Shown piece after piece: positions 23,631 through 32,417 of a stretch of DNA of 64,000 nucleotides (within the stretch, counting starts at the first letter, position 1; each line of letters starts with the position of its first letter). A program made the position numbers and the translations under genes. This DNA comes from Piscinibacter sp047602365. Lineage in GTDB: Bacteria; Pseudomonadota; Gammaproteobacteria; Burkholderiales; Burkholderiaceae_C. The notes below the pieces were generated by a model that saw nothing but the letters and a program-made list of their open reading frames with translations, was not told the DNA's origin and did no database searches. The stretch spans positions 558,001 through 622,000 of the forward strand of contig JASGHM010000001.1 in assembly GCA_047602365.1 (NCBI GenBank), read 5' to 3'.

Positions 23631-24215
23631 ATGCTCGACCGTGAGGGGTTCAGACCCAACGTCGGCATCATCCTGCTCAATCAAAGAAACCAGGTTTTCT
23701 GGGGCAAGCGCATACGGACCCACTCCTGGCAGTTCCCGCAAGGGGGCATCAAGCACGGCGAGACGCCTGAGCAGGCGATGTACCGCGAGCTCCACGAAGA
23801 GGTGGGGCTGAGACCGGAGCATGTCCGCATCGTCGCGCGCACGCGCGACTGGTTGCGCTACGAGGTGCCCGACCACTACATCCGGCGCGACGCGCGCGGC
23901 CACTACCGCGGGCAGAAGCAGATCTGGTTCCTGCTGCAGCTGACCGGCCGCGACAGCGACATGAACCTGCGCGCCAGCGACCACCCCGAGTTCGACGCCT
24001 GGCGCTGGAACGAGTACTGGGTGCCGCTGGAGGTCGTCATCGACTTCAAGCGCGACGTCTACCAGATGGCCTTGACCGAGCTCGCGCGCTTCCTGCCGCG
24101 TGCGCACCACCACAACCGCTACCTGCGCTCGGGTCTGCGCCCGCATCACCGCAGCGACGAACAACCGCCCGGAGCGGGCGACGAGTTCGAGCCTCCGCCG
24201 CACGGCGAGGGCTGA
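23631..24215 (+). CDS. rppH: RNA pyrophosphohydrolase RppH
   Basis: Removes pyrophosphate from mRNA 5' ends, starting decay. The protein has 194 residues from the ATG at 23631; a TTG six bases earlier is in frame but less likely. The Nudix box is intact: GGIKHGETPEQAMYRELHEE, then VGL. The N-terminal FRPNVGIILLNQRNQVFWGK is typical of RppH. The C-terminal 35 residues are His- and Arg-rich and variable. It converges with proB through a 27-base palindrome. Confidence 0.95.
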   Translation: MLDREGFRPNVGIILLNQRNQVFWGKRIRTHSWQFPQGGIKHGETPEQAMYRELHEEVGLRPEHVRIVARTRDWLRYEVPDHYIRRDARGHYRGQKQIWFLLQLTGRDSDMNLRASDHPEFDAWRWNEYWVPLEVVIDFKRDVYQMALTELARFLPRAHHHNRYLRSGLRPHHRSDEQPPGAGDEFEPPPHGEG

Positions 24216-24222
24216 AACGCCG

Positions 24223-24249
24223 CCTCGTGCTCGTCAGACGAGCACGAGG
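24223..24249. terminator. Bidirectional palindrome between rppH and proB
   Basis: CCTCGTGCTCGTC and GACGAGCACGAGG form a 13-pair perfect inverted repeat around a single A. It begins 8 bases after the rppH stop and covers the last four codons and stop of proB. The tip must open, so a stem of about 11 pairs with a 5-base loop is realistic. There is only a weak T-run on either side. Confidence 0.65.
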
Positions 24250-25352
24250 TTGTCGCGGTGGATCATTTCCGGCTCGGCGCTGTAGCCGAGCAGCTTCTCG
24301 AAGTCGCTCGACGGGCGCCGCGCGATCAGGCGGGCCTCGGCGCTGCCGTAGTTGGCCAGGCCGCGGGCAATCTCGGCGCCCTCGGGGTTGCGCACCGCGA
24401 TCACGTCGCCGCGGTGGAACTCGCCCTGCACCTCGACCATGCCGATCGGCAGCAGGCTCTTGCCTTCGCCGCGCACCTTCAGCGCCGCGCCGGCATCGAC
24501 GACCACCGCGCCGCGCAGCTGCAGGTGATCCGCCATCCACTGCTTGCGTGCGGCCTGCTTGGGCGTCGCCGCGATCAGCGCGGTGCCGATGGCCTCGCCC
24601 TGCGCGAGGCGCAGCAGCACGTCGGGCTCGCGCCCCCAGGCGATCACCGTGCTCGCGCCGCTGCCGGCAGCACGCTTGGCCGCCAGGATCTTGGTGATCA
24701 TGCCTCCGCGGCCCAGGCTCGAACCGGCGCCGCCAGCCATGCGCTCGAGCTCCGGGTCGCCGGCACGCGCTTCGTGCACGAAGCTTGCGCCCGGATCCTT
24801 GCGCGGGTCGGCCGTGTAGAGGCCCTTCTGGTCGGTGAGGATGACCAGCGCATCGGCGTCGATCAGGTTGGCGACGAGCGCGCCGAGCGTGTCGTTGTCG
24901 CCGAACTTGATCTCGTCGTTGACCACCGTGTCGTTCTCGTTGATGACCGGCAGCACCTTCAGGCCGAGCAGCGTCAGCAGCGTGGAGCGTGCGTTCAGGT
25001 AGCGCTCGCGGTCGGCCAGGTCGGCATGCGTCAGCAGCACCTGCGCGCTGCGCATGCCCTGCTCGCTCAGCTTGGACTCGTAGATCTGCGCCAGGCCCAT
25101 CTGCCCCACCGCCGCCGCAGCCTGCAGTTCGTGAACCTCCTTCGGCCGGGACGTCCAGCCCAGGCGCTTCATGCCCTCCGCAATGGCACCGCTGGACACC
25201 ATCACCAGCTCGCGGCCGCCATGCGCCAGCGCGGCCATCTGGCGGCACCAGCCGCCGATCGCGGCGGCATCGACACCACGGCCTTCGTCGGTGACCAGGC
25301 TCGAGCCGACCTTGACGACGATGCGGCGTGCATCCGCCAGCGCCTGGCTCAC
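24234..25352 (-). CDS. proB: Glutamate 5-kinase
   Basis: Phosphorylates glutamate, the first step of proline synthesis. The protein has 372 residues: an amino-acid-kinase domain (RRIVVKVGSSLVTDEG at the start; LGALVANLIDADALVILTDQ; GTGGMITK-like GRGGMITKILAAK) and a C-terminal PUA domain from about 285. Its ATG overlaps the obgE stop (ATGA), making an rplU-rpmA-obgE-proB order that is common in Betaproteobacteria. Feedback by proline is usual for the family; the residues for it were not checked. Confidence 0.96.
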   Translation of the reverse strand: MSQALADARRIVVKVGSSLVTDEGRGVDAAAIGGWCRQMAALAHGGRELVMVSSGAIAEGMKRLGWTSRPKEVHELQAAAAVGQMGLAQIYESKLSEQGMRSAQVLLTHADLADRERYLNARSTLLTLLGLKVLPVINENDTVVNDEIKFGDNDTLGALVANLIDADALVILTDQKGLYTADPRKDPGASFVHEARAGDPELERMAGGAGSSLGRGGMITKILAAKRAAGSGASTVIAWGREPDVLLRLAQGEAIGTALIAATPKQAARKQWMADHLQLRGAVVVDAGAALKVRGEGKSLLPIGMVEVQGEFHRGDVIAVRNPEGAEIARGLANYGSAEARLIARRPSSDFEKLLGYSAEPEMIHRDNLVLV

Positions 25353-26422
25353 GATGCGCCCCCTTCGTCGGCCGTCTGGAAGCGCGGATCAGGATCCTCG
25401 GGCGTCACGTTGCGCAGCTTCGCCACGTGCTCGTACACCGCTCGCACCAGCGGCTCGCAGCCCGCGCGGGTCAGCGCCGAGATCTCGAACACCGGCCCCT
25501 TCCAGCGGAAGCGGCGCACGAACTCGCTGACACGCTTCTTGCGTTCCTCGTCCGGCACCATGTCGAGCTTGTTGAGCACCAGCCAGCGCGGCTTGGCGTG
25601 CAACTCGGCGTCGTACTTCTTCAGTTCGGCGACGATCGCACGGGCTTGCACCACCGGATCGACCGACTCGTCGAACGGCGCGAGGTCGACGACGTGCAGC
25701 AGCAGGTGCGTGCGTTGCAGGTGGCGCAGGAAGAAGTGCCCGAGCCCCGCACCTTCGGCCGCGCCTTCGATCAGACCGGGCACGTCGGCCACCACGAAAC
25801 TCTGCTCGGGGCCGACGCGCACCACGCCGAGGTTCGGGTGCAGCGTCGTGAACGGGTAGTCGGCGATCTTCGGCTTGGCGTTCGAGATCGCCGCGATCAG
25901 CGTCGACTTGCCGGCGTTGGGCATGCCCAGCAGACCGACGTCGGCGAGCACGCGCAGTTCGAGCTTGAGCTTGCGCTGCTCGCCCGGCCAGCCCGGCGTC
26001 TTCTGCCGCGGCGCGCGGTTGGTGCTGCTCTTGAAATGCAGGTTGCCGAAGCCGCCGTCGCCGCCCTTGGCAAGCATCACCTTCTCGCCGGGCACCAGCA
26101 GTTCGGCGAGGGTCTCGCCGGTCTCGAGGTCGCTGATGATCGTGCCCATCGGCATGCGCAGCACGATGTCGGCCGCAGCCGCACCGTACTGATCGGAGCC
26201 GCGGCCGGCCTCGCCGTTGCGGGCCTCGTGGCGGCGCGCATAGCGGAAGTCGATCAGCGTGTTGAGGTTGCGATCGCCGACGGCGAAGACGCTGCCGCCG
26301 CGCCCGCCGTCGCCGCCGTCGGGCCCGCCGAAGGGAATGAACTTCTCGCGGCGGAAGCTCGCGCAGCCATTGCCGCCATTGCCGGCAACGACATCGATCG
26401 TGGCTTCATCGACGAACTTCAT
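25349..26422 (-). CDS. obgE: GTPase ObgE/CgtA
   Basis: A large GTPase that acts in 50S subunit assembly and stress control. The protein has 357 residues. The glycine-rich Obg fold fills 1-158 (KFVDEATIDVVAGNGGNGCA). The GTPase domain has its P-loop GMPNAGKST near 167-175, DVPGLIEGAAEG as the switch region and NKLDM as the base motif. It follows rplU and rpmA, the usual order, but a stem-loop at 26471-26494 separates it from rpmA. Confidence 0.97.
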   Translation of the reverse strand: MKFVDEATIDVVAGNGGNGCASFRREKFIPFGGPDGGDGGRGGSVFAVGDRNLNTLIDFRYARRHEARNGEAGRGSDQYGAAAADIVLRMPMGTIISDLETGETLAELLVPGEKVMLAKGGDGGFGNLHFKSSTNRAPRQKTPGWPGEQRKLKLELRVLADVGLLGMPNAGKSTLIAAISNAKPKIADYPFTTLHPNLGVVRVGPEQSFVVADVPGLIEGAAEGAGLGHFFLRHLQRTHLLLHVVDLAPFDESVDPVVQARAIVAELKKYDAELHAKPRWLVLNKLDMVPDEERKKRVSEFVRRFRWKGPVFEISALTRAGCEPLVRAVYEHVAKLRNVTPEDPDPRFQTADEGGAS

Positions 26423-26470
26423 GATCCCTCTTGCTCAACGTGGCGATGGTAGTGCCTGCCCGGAAACGAC

Positions 26471-26494
26471 GAAGCCCCGGGTGGCCGGGGCTTC
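26471..26494 (-). terminator. Stem-loop between rpmA and obgE
   Basis: A ten-pair perfect stem, GAAGCCCCGG with CCGGGGCTTC, around GTGG. On the minus strand it is followed by GTCGTTTCC, a weak T-run. It could lower read-through from the ribosomal protein genes into obgE-proB. Confidence 0.65.
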
Positions 26495-26524
26495 GCGGTG
26501 CAGACCGAGGAAGCGACCGAACGG

Positions 26525-26782
26525 TCAGACCCCTTCGATGCTGACCGTCTGGCGGTTCTGCGGGCCCTTCACGGCAAACTTGACGTGGCCGTCGACGAGG
26601 GCAAACAGCGTGTGGTCCTTGCCGATGCCGACGTTGGCGCCGGCATGGAACTTGGTACCGCGCTGGCGAACGATGATCGAGCCGGCCGAGACGGCCTGGC
26701 CACCGAAGGCCTTGACGCCGAGCATCTTCGGCTTCGAATCACGGCCGTTCCGGGTTGAACCGCCGCCCTTTTTCTGTGCCAT
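26525..26782 (-). CDS. rpmA: 50S ribosomal protein L27
   Basis: A protein of the 50S subunit near the peptidyl-transferase centre. It has 85 residues. The N-terminus MAQKKGGGSTRNGRDSKPKM and the FGGQAVSAGSIIVRQRGTKF block are standard. There is no extended N-terminal leader of the Gram-positive processed type. It follows rplU after 32 bases. Confidence 0.98.
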   Translation of the reverse strand: MAQKKGGGSTRNGRDSKPKMLGVKAFGGQAVSAGSIIVRQRGTKFHAGANVGIGKDHTLFALVDGHVKFAVKGPQNRQTVSIEGV

Positions 26783-26814
26783 GTTCTGACTCCTTGTGGT
26801 GAGTGGCTAGCGGA

Positions 26815-27126
26815 TCAGGCGCTGACGGCGCCAATCTCCAGCTCGGTGTAAGCCTGACGGTGACCGCCGTGCTTCTGATAGTGCTTGCGGCGACGCATCT
26901 TGAAGATGCGCACCTTGTCGTGCTTGCCGTGCGCCACGACCGTGGCCTTCACGCTGGCACCCGCCACCAAGGGAGTCCCGACCTTCAGATCGGCGCCGTT
27001 TCCGACAGCCAACACCTGGTCGATCGTGATCTCTTGGCCGACGTCCGCAGCAATCTGTTCTACCTTGATCTTTTCGCCGGAAGCAACGCGATACTGCTTG
27101 CCACCGGTTTTTATGACCGCGTACAT
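26815..27126 (-). CDS. rplU: 50S ribosomal protein L21
   Basis: A 23S rRNA-binding protein of the large subunit, 103 residues. MYAVIKTGGKQYRVASGEKI and the basic FKMRRRKHYQKHGGHR segment identify it. It is the first gene of rplU-rpmA-obgE-proB and is divergent from ispB, with about 160 bases between. A -10 box (TATACT) and a strong stem-loop lie in its leader. Confidence 0.98.
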   Translation of the reverse strand: MYAVIKTGGKQYRVASGEKIKVEQIAADVGQEITIDQVLAVGNGADLKVGTPLVAGASVKATVVAHGKHDKVRIFKMRRRKHYQKHGGHRQAYTELEIGAVSA

Positions 27127-27172
27127 ATCAGCCCTTTCTGAAATAACCTCCGGCAACTGAAACGCCAGAGGC

Positions 27173-27192
27173 CTCCTCGCGACGCGAAGAGC
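27173..27192 (-). promoter_or_regulatory. Stem-loop in the rplU leader
   Basis: Read on the minus strand, CTCTTCGCG pairs with CGCGAGGAG through eight or nine pairs, including a G-U wobble, just after the transcript start predicted from TATACT. It ends about 46 bases before the rplU ATG. Ribosomal protein leaders often fold to bind their product; whether this one does is unknown. Confidence 0.4.
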
Positions 27193-27197
27193 CTTTG

Positions 27198-27203
27198 AGT
27201 ATA
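27198..27203 (-). promoter_or_regulatory. Probable -10 box of rplU
   Basis: TATACT on the minus strand, 72 bases before the rplU start codon. The -35 region has no good match to TTGACA. It should drive the rplU-rpmA transcript. Confidence 0.45.
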
Positions 27204-27258
27204 GCACGGCGGGCCGGGACGTCGACTGCACCCCAAGTCGACGGCGGAGGACGCTTTC

Positions 27259-27264
27259 TATAAT
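27259..27264 (+). promoter_or_regulatory. Probable -10 box of ispB
   Basis: A perfect TATAAT 24 bases before the GTG start of ispB. No clear -35 match is seen at the standard spacing. Confidence 0.5.
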
Positions 27265-27288
27265 GCACGGTCCGGAGCCGCCATCGCC

Positions 27289-28284
27289 GTGCAAACCACC
27301 CCCTCCTCCCTCGCGTCGGCGCCCAGCGGCGCCGCAGGCCTGATCGCCACCGACATGCAGGCGGTCGACGCCGTGATCCGGCGCCGGCTGGCGTCGGAAG
27401 TGGCGCTGGTCAATCAGATCTCCGAGTACATCATCGGCGCCGGCGGCAAGCGGGTGCGGCCGATGCTGGTCATCCTGTTCTCGCGTGCGCTCGGTTTCCA
27501 CGGCCCGGAGCAGCACGAGTTGGCGGCCACGGTGGAGTTCATCCACACCGCGACGCTGCTCCACGACGACGTGGTCGACGAGTCGTCGTTGCGCCGCGGC
27601 CGGCAGACGGCGAACGCCCTGTTCGGCAACGCGGCCAGCGTGCTGGTGGGTGATTTTGTCTACTCGCGCGCCTTCCAGATGATGGTCTCGGTCAACCGCA
27701 TGCGCGTGCTGGAGGTGCTGGCCGATGCGACCAACGTGATCGCCGAAGGTGAGGTCCTGCAGCTGATGAACATGCACGACCCGGACATCGCCGTCTCGGA
27801 GTACCTGCGCGTGATCCGCTTCAAGACCGCCAAGCTGTTCGAGGCCAGCGCAAGACTGGGCGCGGTGCTGGCCGGCGCCGGAGCGGACATCGAGGAGGCC
27901 TGCGCCGCGTACGGGCGCTCGCTGGGTACGGCGTTCCAGCTCGTCGACGACCTGCTCGACTACGAAGGCACCACGGCGCAGCTCGGCAAGAACGTCGGCG
28001 ACGACCTGCGCGAGGGCAAGCCCACGCTGCCGCTGCTGATCGCGATGGAGCGCGGCAGCGCCGCGGAGCGGGGCCTGATCCGTCACGCGATCGAGCATGG
28101 CGAGGTGGCGCGGCTGGCGGAGATCGTCGAGATCGTCCGCCACAGCGGGGCGATCCAGGCCACGCGCGATGCGGCCCGTGCCGAGTCCGACCTGGCCGCC
28201 GCGCAGCTTTCCAAGCTGCCCGCGTCGGCGCATCGCGAAGCTCTGCTAGAATTCTGTGCTCGGTCGGTGGAGCGCTCGTCCTAG
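27289..28284 (+). CDS. ispB: Octaprenyl diphosphate synthase (IspB-like)
   Basis: Makes the long isoprenoid tail of ubiquinone. The protein has 331 residues from a GTG at 27289; an in-frame ATG at codon 23 is an alternative. The first Asp-rich motif is DDVVDESSLRRG, the second is DDLLDYEG, and both are complete. GGKRVRPMLV is also present. The two complete DDxxD motifs and small residues before the first (TATLLHDD) fit a long-chain enzyme, in contrast with the cluster gene at 11342. It is followed by tRNA-Pro. Confidence 0.93.
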   Translation: MQTTPSSLASAPSGAAGLIATDMQAVDAVIRRRLASEVALVNQISEYIIGAGGKRVRPMLVILFSRALGFHGPEQHELAATVEFIHTATLLHDDVVDESSLRRGRQTANALFGNAASVLVGDFVYSRAFQMMVSVNRMRVLEVLADATNVIAEGEVLQLMNMHDPDIAVSEYLRVIRFKTAKLFEASARLGAVLAGAGADIEEACAAYGRSLGTAFQLVDDLLDYEGTTAQLGKNVGDDLREGKPTLPLLIAMERGSAAERGLIRHAIEHGEVARLAEIVEIVRHSGAIQATRDAARAESDLAAAQLSKLPASAHREALLEFCARSVERSS

Positions 28285-28326
28285 AGCGCCCCCACCATGT
28301 GGCGACGCCAGTCGCCTTGATCGAAT

Positions 28327-28403
28327 CGGGGTGTAGCTTAGCCTGGTAGAGCGCTACGTTCGGGACGTAGAGGCCGGAGGTTCGAATCCTCTCACCCCGA
28401 CCA
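28327..28403 (+). tRNA. tRNA-Pro (CGG)
   Basis: A 77-base cloverleaf with encoded CCA. The acceptor CGGGGTG pairs with CACCCCG. The anticodon stem CTACG/CGTAG encloses TTCGGGA, so the anticodon is CGG. The T arm has GGTTCGAATCC. It lies 42 bases after ispB and may be on the same transcript. Confidence 0.95.
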
Positions 28404-28562
28404 GTCTGTCTTGCCGCATTCCCGCACGCATCAATTTGTTGCATCTTTGGCGAATGGCGGGCGGGAATTGTTGGCTTAGGCCACCCTGTCTCTCGTTTAC
28501 AGTGCCCGGCGGATCAGCGATCATGATCCGATTCCGATCAATCTAGCGGCACTCCATCCATT

Positions 28563-30278
28563 GTGGACACCTTGGCAGAAGCACCCCAGTCGGCCCTCTC
28601 CGGCGTTGCCCGGGTGCTGGTGCATGCCGGGCGGCTGAACGCCAAGACCGCCGAGGACCTCGTCAAGTCCGCCAAGGAGAAGAAGACCAGCTTCATCTCC
28701 TCGGTGATCGCCGCCGGGGCCGTGGCCCCTTCGGACCTCGCGCACACGCTGTCGACGGCGCTGGCGCTGCCGCTGCTCGACCTGGGCGCGATCGACACCC
28801 AGAAGCTGCCGAAGAACGTCATCGACGCCAAGCTCGCGCTGCAGTACCAGGTGCTGGTGCTGGGCAAGCGCGGCAACCGGCTGTTCATCGGCGGGGCCGA
28901 CCCGACCGACCAGGAAGCCGTCGAGCGCATCAAGTTCGCCACCCAGTTGTCGCCCGAGTGGGTCATCGTCGAGCACGACAAGCTTGCCAAGATCCTCGAG
29001 GCGGCCGGTGCATCGGCTTCCGAAGCGCTGGAGTCGATGGCCTCGGGCGACTTCGAGTTCGACGTCACCGACGATGTCACGACGCCGCAGGAGGCCGAGG
29101 CTGCCACCGACGTCGAGGACGCACCGGTGGTGCGCTTCCTGCAGAAGATGCTGATCGACGCGATCAACGCGCGCGCCTCCGACCTGCACTTCGAGCCCTA
29201 CGAGTACCACTACCGCGTGCGCTTCCGCATCGACGGCGAACTGCGCGAGATCACGCAGCCGCCGATCGCGATCAAGGACAAGCTGTCCTCGCGCATCAAG
29301 GTCATCTCGCGCCTGGACATCGCCGAGAAGCGTGTCCCGCAGGACGGGCGCATGAAGCTGAAGTTCGGCAACAAGGCGATCGACTTCCGGGTCAGCACGC
29401 TGCCGACCCTGTTCGGCGAGAAGATCGTGATCCGTATCCTCGACCCGTCCAGCGCCAAGCTGGGCATCGAGGCGCTGGGCTACGAGAAGATCGAGAAGGA
29501 TCGGCTGCTGAAGGCCATCGTCCGCCCCTACGGCATGGTGCTCGTCACCGGCCCGACCGGTTCGGGCAAGACGGTGTCGCTGTACACCTGCCTGAACATC
29601 CTCAACCAGCCGGGCGTCAACATCGCCACGGTCGAGGATCCGGCCGAAATCAACCTGCCGGGCATCAACCAGGTCAACGTCAACGACAAGGCGGGCCTCA
29701 ACTTCGCCGTCGCGCTGAAGTCCTTCCTGCGCCAGGATCCGGACATCATCATGGTCGGCGAAATCCGCGACCTGGAAACCGCCGACATCGCGATCAAGGC
29801 CGCGCAGACCGGGCACATGGTGATGTCGACGCTGCACACCAACGACGCCCCGACGACGCTGACGCGCCTGCTGAACATGGGCGTGGCGCCGTTCAACATC
29901 GCTTCGGCGGTGCTGCTGATCACCGCGCAGCGCTTGGCGCGCAAGCTCTGCGAGAACTGCAAGGCGCCGGCCGACTACCCGCGCGAAGCCATGCTCAAGG
30001 CCGGGTTCCAGGAGACCGAACTGGATGGCAGCTGGAAGCCGTACCGCGCGGTCGGCTGCTCGGCCTGCACCAACGGCTACAAGGGCCGAGTCGGCATCTA
30101 TCAAGTGATGCCGATCACCGAAGAGATCCAGCGGCTCATCCTGTCCGAAGGCACGGCCATGGACCTGGCTGCGCAGGCGCAACGGGAAGGCGTGCGCGAT
30201 CTGCGTCAGTCCGGACTGGTCAAGGTCCGCGCAGGCATGACGACGCTCGAGGAAGTGATCTCGGTGACCAACGAGTGA
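28563..30278 (+). CDS. pilB: Type IV pilus extension ATPase PilB
   Basis: A cytoplasmic hexameric ATPase that powers pilus assembly. The protein has 571 residues with a GTG start at 28563. The N-terminal MshEN/GspE-N domains cover about 1-170. The ATPase core has Walker A GPTGSGKT near 330-337, an Asp box (RQDPDIIMVGEIRD), a His box (TGHMVMSTLHTND) and the zinc-binding CENC...CSAC near 460-500. pilC and pilD follow in order. The start codon is not preceded by a strong Shine-Dalgarno sequence. Confidence 0.96.
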   Translation: MDTLAEAPQSALSGVARVLVHAGRLNAKTAEDLVKSAKEKKTSFISSVIAAGAVAPSDLAHTLSTALALPLLDLGAIDTQKLPKNVIDAKLALQYQVLVLGKRGNRLFIGGADPTDQEAVERIKFATQLSPEWVIVEHDKLAKILEAAGASASEALESMASGDFEFDVTDDVTTPQEAEAATDVEDAPVVRFLQKMLIDAINARASDLHFEPYEYHYRVRFRIDGELREITQPPIAIKDKLSSRIKVISRLDIAEKRVPQDGRMKLKFGNKAIDFRVSTLPTLFGEKIVIRILDPSSAKLGIEALGYEKIEKDRLLKAIVRPYGMVLVTGPTGSGKTVSLYTCLNILNQPGVNIATVEDPAEINLPGINQVNVNDKAGLNFAVALKSFLRQDPDIIMVGEIRDLETADIAIKAAQTGHMVMSTLHTNDAPTTLTRLLNMGVAPFNIASAVLLITAQRLARKLCENCKAPADYPREAMLKAGFQETELDGSWKPYRAVGCSACTNGYKGRVGIYQVMPITEEIQRLILSEGTAMDLAAQAQREGVRDLRQSGLVKVRAGMTTLEEVISVTNE

Positions 30279-30321
30279 ACGTGACAATCGAAGGGCGAGG
30301 GAAGCTTCCCTCGGAACGACT

Positions 30322-31542
30322 ATGGCCACTGCGGTAGCGGCAAAGAACATCAAGGACCTCGTCTTCGAATGGGAAGGCAAGGACAAGAACGGCAAGGTCG
30401 TTCGCGGCGAGATGCGCGCGGGCGGCGAGGCCATGGTCAGCGCCAGCCTGCGTCGCCAGGGCATCCTGACGACCAAGGTGAAGAAGCGCCGCCTGAGCGG
30501 CGGCCGTGCCATCAAGCAGAAGGACATCGCCGTCTTCACGCGCCAACTGGCGACGATGATGAAGGCCGGCGTGCCGCTGATCCAGTCGTTCGACATCGTC
30601 GCGCGCGGCAGCACCAACCCGAAGCTGACGCGCCTGCTGAACGACATCCGCTCCGACGTCGAGACGGGTACCAGCCTGTCGTCCTCGTTCCGCAAGCACC
30701 CGCTGTACTTCGACTCGCTGTACTGCAACCTCGTCGAGGCCGGCGAGGCCGGCGGTATCCTGGAAGCGTTGCTCGATCGCCTGGCGATCTACCAGGAAAA
30801 GACGATGGCGCTGAAGAACAAGATCAAGTCGGCGCTGATCTACCCGGTCGCCGTGCTGATCGTGGCCTTCGTCGTCGTGGCGGTCATCATGATCTTCGTG
30901 ATCCCCGCCTTCAAGGACGTGTTCACCTCGTTCGGCGCCGACCTGCCGGCGCCGACGCTGTTCGTGATGGGCATGTCCGACATCTTCATCAAGTACTGGT
31001 ACCTGATCTTCGGCATCCTGGGTGGCGGCACCTACTTCTTCCTGGAGTCGTGGAAGCGCTCGCCGCGCATGCAGAAGGCCATGGACCGGCTGCTGCTGCG
31101 TGTGCCGGTGTTCGGCGAACTGGTCAACAAGTCCTGCGTGGCGCGCTGGACGCGCACGCTGTCGACGATGTTCGCCGCCGGCGTGCCGCTGGTCGAAGCG
31201 CTCGACTCCGTCGGCGGCGCCTCGGGCAACGCCGTCTTCCAGGAAGCCACCGAGCAGATCCAGAAGGACGTCTCGACCGGCTCCGCGCTGACCACCTCGA
31301 TGCAGACCACCGGCGTGTTCCCGACCATGGTCATCCAGATGTGCGCGATCGGCGAAGAGTCCGGCGCGCTCGACCAGATGCTGGGCAAGGCGGCCGAGTT
31401 CTACGAGGACGAGGTCGACGAGGCCGTCAAGGGCCTGTCGAGCCTGATGGAGCCGTTCATCATCGTCATCCTGGGCACCATCATCGGCGGCATCGTCGTG
31501 TCGATGTACCTGCCGATCTTCAAGCTGGGCCAGGTGGTCTGA
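30322..31542 (+). CDS. pilC: Type IV pilus inner membrane platform protein PilC
   Basis: A polytopic inner membrane protein that couples PilB to pilin insertion. The protein has 406 residues. It has two GspF domains (about 75-195 and 275-400), each with a long membrane segment (IYPVAVLIVAFVVVAVIMIF; EPFIIVILGTIIGGIVVSMY). The N-terminal WEGKDKNGKVVRGEMRA strand is typical. It lies 43 bases after pilB and 10 before pilD. Confidence 0.96.
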   Translation: MATAVAAKNIKDLVFEWEGKDKNGKVVRGEMRAGGEAMVSASLRRQGILTTKVKKRRLSGGRAIKQKDIAVFTRQLATMMKAGVPLIQSFDIVARGSTNPKLTRLLNDIRSDVETGTSLSSSFRKHPLYFDSLYCNLVEAGEAGGILEALLDRLAIYQEKTMALKNKIKSALIYPVAVLIVAFVVVAVIMIFVIPAFKDVFTSFGADLPAPTLFVMGMSDIFIKYWYLIFGILGGGTYFFLESWKRSPRMQKAMDRLLLRVPVFGELVNKSCVARWTRTLSTMFAAGVPLVEALDSVGGASGNAVFQEATEQIQKDVSTGSALTTSMQTTGVFPTMVIQMCAIGEESGALDQMLGKAAEFYEDEVDEAVKGLSSLMEPFIIVILGTIIGGIVVSMYLPIFKLGQVV

Positions 31543-31552
31543 TCCGCGCCCG

Positions 31553-32404
31553 ATGGACGCGCAGTCTCTGCAAGGGCTGCTGACGCCGCCCGCGCTGGCT
31601 TTGCTCGGGCTGTGCATCGGCAGCTTCCTCAACGTCGTCATCCATCGCCTGCCGCTCATGCTCGAGCGCGCCTGGCGTGCCGAGAGTGCCGACCTGCTCG
31701 GTGTCGAGGTGACGGCCGGCGAGCCGATCGGGCTGTCGAAGCCGCGCTCGCGCTGCCCGGCCTGCGGCCACGCCATCCGCTGGTACGAGAACATCCCCGT
31801 GCTCAGCTATCTGTGGCTGCGTGGCAAGTGTTCGGCCTGCAAGGCGCCGATCTCGCTGCGCTATCCGCTGGTCGAGATCTTCACGGCGATATTGTTCGGG
31901 CTGATCGGGTGGCGCATCGGCGAGACGCCTGCCGCGCTGCTCTGGTGTGGCTTCGCCGCCGTGCTGGTGGCCCTGGCCGGCATCGACTGGGACACCACCT
32001 TCCTGCCCGACAACCTCACGCTGCCGCTGCTGTGGGCCGGCCTGGTGGCCAGCGCCGCGGGCTGGAACCTGCCGCTGTCCGACGCCGTCTGGGGCGCCGT
32101 GGTCGGCTACCTGTCGCTGTGGTCGGTGTACTGGCTGTTCAAGCTGGCCACCGGCAAGGAAGGCATGGGCTACGGCGACTTCAAGCTGCTCGGCGCCCTG
32201 GGCGCCTGGCTGGGCGTGAAGGCCATCCTGCCGATCGTGCTGATCGCGTCGCTGATCGGCGCCGTGGTGGGCATCGCGATGAAGCTGAGCAGCGCGCTGC
32301 GCGAGGGCCGCTACGTGCCCTTCGGCCCGTTCCTGGCGGGCGCCGGGCTCACCGTGCTGCTGGCCGGGCCGACGCGGGTTCTCGGCTGGATCGGCTGGGC
32401 CTGA
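31553..32404 (+). CDS. pilD: Prepilin peptidase and N-methyltransferase PilD
   Basis: An inner membrane aspartic protease that cuts and N-methylates type IV prepilins. The protein has 283 residues. A cytoplasmic zinc loop with CPACG and CSACK lies near 66-95, followed by RYPLVE. The catalytic Asp residues are in GIDWDTTFLPD and GYGDFKLLGALG (G-x-G-D). About seven membrane helices are seen. It ends 13 bases before coaE. Confidence 0.96.
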   Translation: MDAQSLQGLLTPPALALLGLCIGSFLNVVIHRLPLMLERAWRAESADLLGVEVTAGEPIGLSKPRSRCPACGHAIRWYENIPVLSYLWLRGKCSACKAPISLRYPLVEIFTAILFGLIGWRIGETPAALLWCGFAAVLVALAGIDWDTTFLPDNLTLPLLWAGLVASAAGWNLPLSDAVWGAVVGYLSLWSVYWLFKLATGKEGMGYGDFKLLGALGAWLGVKAILPIVLIASLIGAVVGIAMKLSSALREGRYVPFGPFLAGAGLTVLLAGPTRVLGWIGWA

Positions 32405-32417
32405 GGAGCACGCTGCC

